A stretch of 64,000 bases of DNA from Atrina japonica (taxonomy: Eukaryota > Mollusca > Bivalvia > Pterioida > Pinnidae). The notes below the pieces were generated by a model. It saw only the letters and a list, made by a program, of their open reading frames with translations, was not told the DNA's origin and searched no databases. The first letter of the stretch is position 1. Every line of letters starts with the position of its first letter. Of this stretch, positions 23,869 through 37,285 are shown in pieces. The position numbers and the translations under genes are program-made. Location: contig BROG01000806.1 of assembly GCA_030159075.1 (NCBI GenBank), positions 186,001 through 250,000 of the forward strand, written 5' to 3'.

Positions 23869-23977
23869 TGTCCTATGACATATGTGTAATTTCTTTTGGT
23901 AAGAAATTACTATATGCATCATGACTAAGTATATAGTAATTTCTTACAAAAAAAAAATACACATATGTCATAGGACA
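23869..23977. mobile_element. Foldback MITE / perfect-type hairpin (109 bp)
   Basis: The left arm TGTCCTATGACATATGTGTA, then atttcttttggtaagaaatt actatat, pairs with the right arm atatagtaatttcttacaaa ... tacacatatgtcataggaca. The arms are about 48 bp and near perfect except for an A-run length difference. The loop is about 12 nt. Confidence 0.88.
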
Positions 23978-24678
23978 TTACCAAAATCGGCACGAACCCA
24001 AAATAAACGGAGATAGAACTAATAAAACGTAGAAAACTTCTGATCAATCGAATGGCATATCGCAAAACACAATTTCATCCATGACTCGTATAATTGAAAA
24101 AAGTTGTCACTATAATAAAGAAAATTTTGAAGAATTAATCGACAAAAAAAAAATTAACCGTCGATTCATCTACAAACGAAATCAAATGAAAGCACACGTT
24201 AGTTTAATGCATAACCTGCGTATTCTGTAAAGTGATACGCCCTTTAGGCGGCCGTGTGTGACGAGAATATATATGTCTACTATTAAATAAACTTAAGTTG
24301 AATAAAAAATAATATTATCATGTAAGTGTCTTCAAGAATGATAGATAAAACGTGTTAAGTAGATTTCTCAATACATTGGGGCAAAGGTATAACCTGAAAT
24401 TACAGTTTATATTAACGCCGAAAGCATCTCAAGGCGGGTGAAATTGATTTTACACCTCACCTGCGTCTTATCAATAATTTCTTTACCTATATCTGTTCAT
24501 ACTAGGATTGGTTGTCAGCGTTATTGAATAATTTAATGTCCATTGAAATTTGGCCAAGTCATGTACTAAATCTTATATTCACCGAGTTCATCACCCGGGA
24601 ATAACACGGACCGAAAGTGATATGGCTCAATGTGTAAAGATCAATATCTTATTCATTGGTGATAAATCAACTGTAAAG
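23978..24678. other. No gene recognised
   Basis: Unique-looking AT-rich sequence. Confidence 0.4.
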
Positions 24679-24776
<98 letters not shown>

Positions 24777-24780
24777 AAAT
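24679..24780. repeat. (TA)n microsatellite
   Basis: About 80 bp of pure TA followed by an interrupted tail. Confidence 0.97.
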
Positions 24781-24829
24781 AAAATATATATGTGTGTATG
24801 TATGTAATATATATATATATGCGTCGGAA

Positions 24830-24986
24830 GCAAATTGAAAGTTGGGGGCTAGACCAACTTAAAACACACACACACCAGAAACGTCTGGGGGGGGGGGGGG
24901 GGCTAAGCCCCAATTTTCAAACACCTATGTCTATCATTGCAAAAAAGTGGGGGGCTATGACCCCCTAGCCCCCAAGTTCCGACGCC
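24830..24986. mobile_element. G-rich MITE between two (TA)n tracts
   Basis: The left end GCGTCGGAAgcaaattgaaagttGGGGGCTAG inverts to the right end CTAGCCCCCAAGTTCCGACGC. A 16-base G run (24,887-24,902) lies inside. (TA)n tracts on both sides suggest insertion into, or seeding of, a TA microsatellite. Confidence 0.75.
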
Positions 24987-24988
24987 TT

Positions 24989-25093
<105 letters not shown>

Positions 25094-25339
25094 GATATCA
25101 CTCTATTTACTTTTCTGTATTATGATGTAATTTCATTTAATATCTAAAAAATTATCAAATGCATATGAATTGAGAGATTAGTTTGTATTTTTTCCTGTAA
25201 AACGTATTTGGCTGTTATGTAAAAATAGTTTAAAACTATTTTGTTATTCTTACGATAAGCATAACACAGTGACCGCACAAAGCGAAAGTGAAAGTACTAG
25301 CTGGAACGTGTCAGAGTTGTAAGAATTAATGCCGATCGT

Positions 25340-25735
25340 GATGTTGATTTTAACTATTGCAATAGTATTGCTACTGAGGAAGTCACTATTCCAATACTAT
25401 TACTATTGAAACATACTATTGCAGTACTATTGCGATAGTTATTGAGTTGTAAACAACTATAAGATAAAACTTTAGTGACAGAAATACCTCGTGAATATTG
25501 ACTCGTACAGTTTTCAATGATTTAAATTGTTTTTCATAAATGTATATTCATGCAAAAAGCTTTGAATCTCTTGATAATTTAGCATTTACCTTAACTTTTA
25601 TGTAAAATATATCGATAGTCTAACTGACTATTGGGGTTGTCTATTGCACTGCCAATTTACTATTGCAATTGTTCTATTGGAAAGTGCACTATTGCGATGC
25701 CTCGATAGTTCAATGTATTGTTACACCTCTAGTAA
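25340..25735. repeat. Clustered CTATTGCAATAGTA-type words, possible old MITE
   Basis: Words such as ctattgcaatagtattgc, atactattgcagtactattg and tttactattgcaattg recur in both orientations, ending with tgttacacctctagtaag. No clean terminal pair was found. Confidence 0.35.
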
Positions 25736-27100
25736 GAATGAACATCTATGAGAACTATGTTGTAATATATTGTTCGCTTTCTATGCATGACATACCATCT
25801 TACATTAATTGTAGGGAAAATTGGAATTACGTCACAATATGTACGATTTATGTAACTTTGAATATCATACATATAAGTTTTGTAAATATTATCCTATCTT
25901 TAAAAGTCTAGAAATTGTTTACCCGAAGTTCCACGCCCAGATGTCACGCTATCCGCTAGGAGAGGGTTGTTTTAGCAAACATAATTCATTTATTAGAATT
26001 GTTTGGGAAATTATATAAAAGACGGACAACTTTTTAAAATTCTACAGGTACCTAAGTGGCGATTTTGTAGCTTACGAATGCTACATTATGAAATGTTTGC
26101 CCTTTAATAGTGTCATATTGATAGAGTACCGCACCCCACCCCCAGGGGAATTGGGAGTACCGGTATGCTTCCCAAAATGCACGTCATTGCAATCTTAATT
26201 AACATACCTGGATTTCGTCACTAATTTAATTTAATGTTCAACGAAAAAGTCTCTCTTCTTTACTTCCTATGATATACATTTGTAAATTCAAATCAGAATG
26301 AGGGGTGCACTCTTGATCCGCCATTGAAATAATTTGGTACTTATTACAGTTCACGTGTGTAGTATAAGCGCACCAGCACTTATGCTTAAAAATTATAACC
26401 ACGGTTAAAGTTTTTGAAAAGTACGCCAAACTTAATCATCAAGGTCACATGTATACACGTTGTTAACCAATGGAAATGTCTTTGTTACAAGAGATGCACA
26501 TGGTGGAATATCGAAGCCCCGCCAGTAACGATAAAAATGAAACGGTCAAGTAAAATGTCTTTTGAAAACTAGGTCAACGTTCAATGTCAAGGACACACAA
26601 TAATCTTTGTTGGTACCAGTAGAAAACTTCTGTCACAATAAATATGTAGATATGTAATATCAAATCCCTACAACTTGTGGTTCAAACATGGCCACGGCTA
26701 AATTTTCCTGACACAGACGGATGCACGTAAAGATAGACACACAGAGATGCAGCTGGAATACTGACGCTGTGACGTATTAAAGAGCCTATGGTTTGGAGAT
26801 ATTTTGGGGTCGTGTGTTTAAGTTAACACAGCCTTTGTTTTCGTCCTTTGATGTACGACATTTGTTTTAAAGAAACACTTTGCAATTGAGAAATTCTGTA
26901 TGGTAATTCTTTTTATATTGTGTTATCATGGTGTGGCCAATAACTTATAATAAAAAAAAAAATGTCAATTTTAGGTGGCGCGCGCACTACACCCCTTCTA
27001 AGTTCGCCGACAACATGTAGTATCTATAAAAGTACACGTAATTAATGTCAAGTTTTAAATTCTAAAAATGAAGCACAGCAACATTTATTTTTATCTTACA

Positions 27101-27103
<3 letters not shown>
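25736..27103. other. No gene; possible dispersed repeat near 26,440-26,760
   Basis: The stretch with aaggtcacatgtatacac ... caagagatgcacatggtgg ... gaaaactaggtcaacgttc ... gacacagacggatgcacg has the look of an old dispersed repeat. Nothing coding was seen. Confidence 0.3.

Positions 27104-27193
<90 letters not shown>
27104..27193. repeat. (TA)n followed by (TG)n
   Basis: A TA tract to about 27,176, then a short TG tract. Confidence 0.97.
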
Positions 27194-28450
27194 TTCTATT
27201 TCATACAAATTTGGTTTGTTTGATTCGATAAATTTTATATAAATAAAAGTTTTGGTGCCAACAAAAACTGTTGTTAATGTTTTTGGTTTTTTTTATTCCC
27301 CTTAAGGATAACAATCAACATCATTTTTATATGATTTCATTAAATCTTATATTATTTTATCAATTTTTTATCTTATTTTATCTTATTTTATATATATTTA
27401 TATTTTAATTAATCTTTCCTTTGGGGAGTCCGACAATGTAAATTAAAGGAACAATGAATGTGTAAAGAAACGTAAATAAACTCACTGTCAGTTAAATGTC
27501 GTATTTCTTTCGTTTCTGTTTTTCCCTTGAATTTCTTTCTTTCAAATATCCGCTACATCCGACAGAAATAAATATTAAACTTTTTTTCCAATCACATTTG
27601 TGTGAGTTTGTATGTTGTTATTCATAAGCGAAAGTGATGTAAATTAATGCGTTTCCATCTTGTTATACAGAAGTTGCTACAAACTAATCCTACGGAAAGT
27701 GGGAATGGTCCGAAATAGTTTACCTGGGCCAGGTAAATAGAGAAACTGACAACCATATACAAAATCTTCCACCCTTTTATATTAAACTATTTTTATACAC
27801 TTAATGAACCGTTAATATAAATATTCAGATAAAGGTGTATCCAAAATTTGGTCATCTATTCCAATTTTGTTTTTATTCTATGCATTTTGGTGACGAAATA
27901 GGCGGGAGATGAATCACTTTTAGGAGCTTTTCATAAAATTTTAATTCATTCGTACCTGTTTACGATATGATTTAATGTTTGTTTATTTTTTTGATGATCA
28001 CAAAGATGTATGCATTCCATTTAAACAAAATATATTTACTGACACAAATATGCGTAATTGATTAACATTTTATATTTTCTTTCACTCGGCTGTTTACCTG
28101 CAATTTTTGCACTGCGCTGTAGAAAAGCGGGGATGAGAAAACGATTTCATTCACGTTGACAATTTCAGAAGCGAAGTTTATCTGTGAAAAACGTATCCGT
28201 ATGGTTACTGTAAACGGTTTCGATAATCATTAGACATATTTAAAGGGTAACCACGAAGAAAAACAATTTGTTGATGGGCGGAGTCGGTCGGTTTCTATGC
28301 AAAGTTGAAGTACTGTATCATTTCGCAGATATAACGTTAAAGCGGGACACAGGACCTAAATTACTGGGATTGCCTTATTCCCAATCAATTCTTAAGATTC
28401 AATGTATATTATTTATTTAATTTGTTCAATAAGTGTCCATAATAATAGTA
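27194..28450. other. No gene recognised
   Basis: AT-rich, no convincing ORF or repeat. Confidence 0.4.
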
Positions 28451-28452
28451 TT

Positions 28453-28530
28453 GACAACAACAACAACAACAAGAACAACAACAATGATGATGATGATGAC
28501 GATGATGGTGGTGTAGTTGATGATGATGAT
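28453..28530. repeat. (CAA)n and (GAT)n compound microsatellite
   Basis: CAA units followed by imperfect GAT units. Confidence 0.9.
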
Positions 28531-28578
28531 GTCGTTAACAGTTTTCTATATATACAAATGGAAAATTTATGAGTTTAT

Positions 28579-28657
28579 CACACACACACACACACACACA
28601 CTAAAAGACAACGGAGAGTAAAACGTTAGCGCTTTCATTAAAACGAATCTTGAGACG

Positions 28658-28695
<38 letters not shown>
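28579..28695. repeat. (CA)n and (TA)n microsatellites
   Basis: CA tract at 28,579-28,601 and TA tract at 28,661-28,695. Confidence 0.95.
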
Positions 28696-28697
<2 letters not shown>

Positions 28698-29237
28698 CGA
28701 TTTTCGTTTCCATGTATCGGGAACCAAAATACATGTATATCATAACAAAATTAAAATGTTTTATATATTAAATCATTGACTAATTTATTATCATCGTTGT
28801 TATCACATACGTCAGTAGAGGTACCGGTAATTGATAATGAATTCAAGTTTTTTATAGAAATCTCTACTAAATAAAGGCAGTAAATAATTACGGGTGAAAG
28901 GGCGGATTCTATGCGTAGAGGGAGTGGAAAACTGTTAATATATTGTTATCTGATACACTGATGGGAACATGGTCTAATTGCTAACATTTACACGTAAACA
29001 CTGTTGATAACAAACTGAATTAAATGTCAAAGCTATATGTACACTTATCAGAAAAAAAAAATAAATGTGACGAAATGGCAAGCCAATGATATTGTCACGC
29101 CCATATATAAATACCTGTAATTTTCTATAACAAACAGCAGGTGTATTTAAATTTTAAAGTGTTTATTTTTGACAAGATTCATATCCTGAATATTTAATGA
29201 CGTATAGTGTGAAATTTCCGTGGCGATAGTAGTTTGA

Positions 29238-29968
29238 CGGAAGATACACGGGGTTATTTTCATTTACCGTCTTCGACCCAATAAGTGCCCCGGGCGATGA
29301 AAATAAATTAAAATAAAAAGTATAAAAAGGGAGGATTGCGCTTATTACCACCAGTTCAATCCGTCCGAGCCTGGAAAACAAACTTTTCTTGATTGTGTTT
29401 AAAAAGATGATTGTGCTGTGAACAGTGTAAGCTTAGTGATATATGATAGGTAGGCCTACAACGACACATTTGCACGCTTGAACAAACCCTGGGCGGGTAG
29501 GGGTGTCGTACCGGGTCAGATACGGTTATATAAACAATGGTGATAATTATAGTTACACATCATTCTCATTTTTTTCAGTTTTTATTAATATTTGGTTGAA
29601 TACTTTTTAAACTAATTATTGTATTGTAAATTTTGAATTTACTGGGAGGGTGGAAAGTAAATTCAAAATTTACAACATGACATAACTCCCAGTTAATAAA
29701 AATTGAAATCTTGATATGATAAGACCATTCCAAATCTGTTTAGTTTTAGCGTCCCCCCGAAAAAAAAAATGCAATTTGACGCACATGTAAGAATTTCCCC
29801 GCTTAATATGTTAGATCATGTACACTCATCTTTTTACACAATCAGGAATAGTTTATTTTTCCAGAGATGGGTTGAACTGGTCTTATTAAGCGCAATCCTC
29901 CCTATTTATACTGTTTTTCGTGGGTCGAAGATGGTAAATAAATTTACCCCCTATGTACCTTCCTCAAG
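29238..29968. repeat. Long imperfect inverted repeat with central hairpin
   Basis: The left arm (about 29,238-29,408) contains tttaccgtcttcgaccca, gggaggattgcgcttatta, ccagttcaatccgtccg and ttgattgtgtttaaaaagat. The right arm (about 29,828-29,968) contains the same series inverted (atctttttacacaatca, gggttgaactgg, taagcgcaatcctccc, tgggtcgaagatggtaaa). The left arm has an extra stretch of about 35 bp. The spacer holds a perfect 19-bp stem at 29,624-29,642 / 29,657-29,675. It is likely an old foldback element. The 106-residue ORF over the right arm is not considered a gene. Confidence 0.75.
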
Positions 29969-31689
<1,721 letters not shown>

Positions 31690-34600
31690 ATATATCAATA
31701 ATTATGATAGCCTTTAGCTGGTGTGTCACATGTATGATAGGTTAATATCTCTAGTGCGTCACGTGTTTTAGAATTATGAAATATGATAGGTCAGTTTGGC
31801 TGGTACATTACATGTTTTAGATATATCAAATATGACTGGTCAATATGTCTGGTGCGTCAATCGTTAGATATGTCATACAGATATGATTGGTCAATACGTA
31901 TCATGGTATTCCACATGTATTAGTGATATTATCTGTGATTGGTCAATGTGTATGATATTTCACATGTATAAGTGATATCATCTATGATTGGTCAATGTGT
32001 ATGGTATTTCACATGTATAAGTGATATCATCTATGATTGCTCGATGTGTATGATATTTCACATGTATTAGTGATATTATCAATGATTGGTCAATGTGTAT
32101 GATATTTCACATGTATAAGTGATATCATCTATTTCACATGTATTAGTGATATTATCAATGATTGGTCAATGTGTATGATATTTCACATGTATAAGTGATA
32201 TCATCTATGATTGCTCGATGTGTATGGTATTCCACATGTATTAGTGATATTATCAATGATTGGTCAATGTGTATGATATTTCACATGTATAAGTGATATC
32301 ATCTATGATTGCTCGATGTGTATGGTATTCCACATGTATTAGTGATATTATCAATGATTGGTCAATGTGTATGATATTTCACATGTGTTAGTGATAGCAT
32401 CTATGATTGGTCAATGTCTATGGTATTCCACGTGTATTAGTAATATCATCTATGATTGGTTAATGCGTATGGCATTTCACATGTATAAGTGATAGCATCT
32501 ATAATTGCCAGATGTGTATTGCATTTCACATGTGTTAGTGATACCATCTATGTTTGCTCGATGTGTATTGTATTTCACATGTATCAGTGATATCATCTAT
32601 ATTTGCTCGATGTGTATAGTATTTCACATGTATCAGTGATATCATCTATATTTGCTCGATGTGTATAGTATTTCACGTGTATCAGTGATATCATCTATGT
32701 TTGCTCGATGTGTATAGTATTTCACATGTATCAGTGATATCATCTATATTTGCTCGATGTGTATGGTATTTCACATGTGTTAGTGATATCATCTATGATT
32801 GGTCAATGTGTGTGTTATTTCACATGTATTAGTGATATCATCTATGTTTACTCGATGTGTATTATATTTCACATGTATTAGTGATATCATCTATGTTTAC
32901 TCGATGTGTATTATATTTCACATGTATTAGTGATATCATCTATGTTTGCTCGATGTGTATGGCATTCCACATGTATTTGTGATATCATCTATGTTTGCTC
33001 GATGTGTATAGTATTTCACATGTGTCAGTGATATTATCTATGTTTGCTCGATGTGTATGGTATTTCACATGTATTAGTGATATCATCTATGTTTGCTCGA
33101 TGTGTATTATATTTCACATGTATCAGTGATATCATCTCTGTTTACTCGATGTGTATAGTATTTCACATGTATCAGTGATATCATCTCTGTTTGCTCGATG
33201 TGTATTATATTTCACATGTATTAGTGATATCATCTATGTTTACTCGATGTGTATAGTATTTCAATTAGTGATATCATCAACGTTTCCTCGATGTGTATAG
33301 CATTTCACATGTATTAGTGATATCATCTATGTTTCCTCGATGTGTATAGTATTTCAATTAGTGATATCATCAACGTTTCCTCGATGTGTATAGCATTTCA
33401 CATGTATTAGTGATTTTCACAAGTATCAATAGTGATATCATACTATGTTTGCTCGATTTGTATTATATTTCACAAGTATCAGTGATATCATCTCTCTGTT
33501 ACTCGATGTGTATTATATTTCACATGTATCAGTGATATCATCTATGTTTACTCGATGTGTATTATATTTCACATGTATCAGTGATATCATCTATGTTTAC
33601 TCGATGTGTATTATATTTCACATGTATCAGTGATATCATCTATGTTTACTCGATGTGTATATAGTATTTACATGTGATGTAGGCGATATCAATCTATGTT
33701 TTGCTCGATGTGTATTAATATTTCACATGTATCAGGGATATATCATCTCTGTTTACTCGATGTGGTAAGATATTTCACCATGTATTTGTGATATCAGACT
33801 CTGGTTTGCTCGATGTGTATTATAATTCAACATGTATTTAGTGATATCATCTATGTTACTCTGATGAGTAAATAATATTTCACATGTAATTAGTGATTTC
33901 ATCTATGTATGCTCCGATGTGTATTATATTTCACATGTATTAGTGATATCATCTATGTTTACTCGATGTGTATAGTATTTCACATGTATTAGTGATATCA
34001 TCTCGTGATTAACTCGATGGTGTATTTATATCTTCACATGTATTATGTGGAAATCATCTCTGTTTACTCGACTTCTGTGTATTATATTTCACATGTAAAT
34101 ATAGTGATATCATCTATGTATACGTCGAATGAGTATTATAATTCACATGTATTAGGTTGATATCATCTAAGTTTACTCGATGTGTATTAAAATTCAACAT
34201 GTATTAGAAATGATATCATCTATGTTTACTGTCGATGAGTATAGTAAATTCACATGTATTAGTGATATCATCTATGTTTACGTACTCGATGTTTATATGT
34301 ATTTTCACCTGGTATTAGTGATAACATCTATGTTTACTCGAGGTGTATCTATATTACACATGTAATTTAGTGATATCATCTATGTTTCTTACGATGATGT
34401 ATTATAATTCACATGTAATTAGTTGATTATCATCATTGTTTAACTCGATGTGTATAGTAATTCAACATGTATTTCGTGATATCATCTATGTTTACTCGAT
34501 GTGTATTATATTTCACATGTATTAGTGATATCATCTATGTTTGTCTCGATGTAGTAATTATAATTCACAATGTATTAAGTGAGAAATCATCTATGTTTTG

Positions 34601-37175
34601 CTCGATGTGTATTATATTTCACATTTATTAGTGATATCATCTATTGTTTTACTCGATGTGTATTATTATTTCACATGTAATTAAGTGATATCATCTATGT
34701 TTTACACGATGTGTACTTTATATATCAACATTGTATTAGTGATATCCATCTACTATGTTTTACTCGATGTGTATTATATTTCACATGATATTAGTGATAA
34801 CATCTATGTTTGGGCTCGAATGTGTATTAAGATTTTCACATGTATTAGTGTTTTGGTTATATCATCTATGTTTGCTCGATGTGTATTATAAGTTTCACCA
34901 TGAATTTAGTGATATCATCTAGTGTTTGCTCGTATGTGTATTATATATCATCATGTATTAGTGAGTATTCATTCTATGTTTACTCGATGTTTTTACGTGC
35001 TGCGTGTATTATTCTCTTTTACATGTACTCTAGTGATATCATCTACTGTTTACTTCGATGTGTATTATAATAAGTCCACATGCTATCAGTAGATATCATC
35101 TATGGTTAACCGATGTAGTATTATATTTCACTATGTATTCAGTTGAAATCATCCAATGTTTACTTCGATGTTGGTATTATACTTTCACAATGTTAATTAG
35201 TGATATCATCTATGTTAACTCGATGCTGTGATTATATTTCACATGTATTAGTGATTACTCATCTATGTTTAAAACTTCGATGTGTATTATATTCATTCAC
35301 ATGGTATTAGTGATATCATCTATGTTTACTAAGATGTGAAATATATTTCACAAGTATTAGTGAATATCAATCTAGTGTTTTACTCGATAGTGGTATAGGT
35401 ATTTACACATGTTATTATTGATATTAACTATGTTTACTCGATGTGTATAGTTATTTCACATGTATCTGTGGATATCATCTATGTTTTACTCGATGTTGTA
35501 TAGTAAAAATTATCACATGTATCAGTGATATCATCTATGTTTTACTCGATGTGTATTATATTTCACATGTTTATCAGTTGATAACATCCTATGTTTGCTC
35601 GATGTGTATTATATTTCACCTGTCTCAGTGATATCATCTCTGATTACTCGATGTGAATTATATTTTCACATGTAACAGTGATAATCATCCTATGTTTTAC
35701 TCGATGGTGTAATTAATATTTCAACAGTGTATCAGTGATATCCTCTATGTTTACTCGATGTGTATTATATTTCAACATGTATCAGTGATATCAATCTATG
35801 TTTACGTCGATGTGTATAAGTATCTTCACATGTATTAGTGATATCATCTATGTTTGGCTCGATGTGTATATATATTTCACATGTATCAGTGATATCATCT
35901 CTGTTTACTCGGATGTGTATGATATTTCCACATGTAATTTGTGATATCCAACTCTGTTTGCATCGATGTGTATTATATTTCACATGTATTAGAGATATCC
36001 ATCTAGTGTTTACTCGATTTGTAATTAATATCTTCCCATGTATCAGTGATAACATCTATGTTTACTACCTCGATGCTGTATTATATTTTCACATGGTCAT
36101 CAGTGATATCATATCACTGTTTGCTCGATGTATGTAATATCTTTCACATGTATTAGATGATAACATCTATGTTTACTCGATGTGTATATTATTTCACATG
36201 TATTAGTGATATATCATCTATTTTGGCTCTATGTGTAATAGTTATTTCAATTATGATATTCATCTATGTTTACTCGATGTGTATAGTATTTCACATGTAT
36301 TAGTGATATCATCTATGTTTACTCGATGTGTATAGTATTTCACATGTATTAGTGATATCATCTATGTTTACTCGATGTGTATTAGTATTTCACATGTATT
36401 AGTGATATCATCTATGTGATTGCTTCGATGTTGTATAGTATTTCGAATTAGTGATATCATCTATGTTTACTCCGATGTGTATATATATTTCACCATGTAT
36501 TCAGTGATCATCATCTATGTTTCCTCGATGTGTATTATATTTCACATGAATCAGTGATATCATCTCGGTTTGACTCGATGTGTATTATATTTCACATGTA
36601 GTTAAGTGTTATCATCTAATGCTTTGCTCGATGTGAATGTAAAAAAAGAAAGAAAATATTATATTTCACATGTATCATTGATAGCATCTGCTAGTTTGCT
36701 CGATGTTGTATTATATATCACATTGTATTAGTGTATATCATCAATGTTTGCTGCGATGTGCTATCGTATTTCAATTAGTGATATCATCTATGTTTACACT
36801 CGATGTGTATAGGTTTTCAACATGTATTTAGTGAAATCATCACACAGTTTGCTCGAAGTGTATTATATTTCCACATGTATTAGGGATATCATCTATGCTC
36901 CTCGATGTGTATAGTAATTCAAATTAGGTGATATCATTCAACGTTTCCTCGATGTGTATTATATTTACACATGTATTTAGTGATATCATTCTATGTTTTG
37001 CTCGATGTGTATAGATATTTCACATCGTAATTAGTGAATATCATCTATGTTTTTCCTCGATGTGTATAGTATTTCAATTAGTGATATCATCAACGTTTCC
37101 TCGATGTGTATAGCATTTCACATGTATTAGTGATATCATCTATGTTTGCTCGATATGTGTGGTATTTCATATATA
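31690..37175. repeat. 49-bp satellite array, ~5.5 kb
   Basis: The unit, in two halves, is tttgctcgatgtgtatagta and tttcacatgtatcagtgata tcatctatg. Four zones are visible. 31,690-31,905 is diverged with longer units. 31,905-33,414 is clean, first with attggtcaatgtg and then with tttgctcgatgtg variants. 33,415-37,052 is rich in 1-3 base indels. 37,053-37,175 is clean again. All ORFs in the array are spurious. Confidence 0.95.
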
Positions 37176-37179
37176 ACTT

Positions 37180-37285
37180 CTACATGCTGTCTCTCCTCTC
37201 CCACCATTGGAAACTGACCGCCATCATTTAACTGGAAAAAAATTAATGTGGCGCAAAACACCATTCAAACGAACTTCGGATAAGT
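37180..37285 (+). mobile_element. SINE 3' tail fragment (GGCGCAAAACACCATTCAAA type)
   Basis: Contains ctctcccaccattggaaactg accgccatcattt and tgtggcgcaaaacaccattc aaacgaa, like the tails at 60,660-60,765 and 63,690-63,822. The head is absent; it is fused to the end of the satellite array. Confidence 0.65.

Noticed and set aside
31690..37175. Possible CRISPR-like array (regular short repeats)
   Set aside because: Units are contiguous 49-bp tandem repeats without unique spacers, in eukaryotic DNA.
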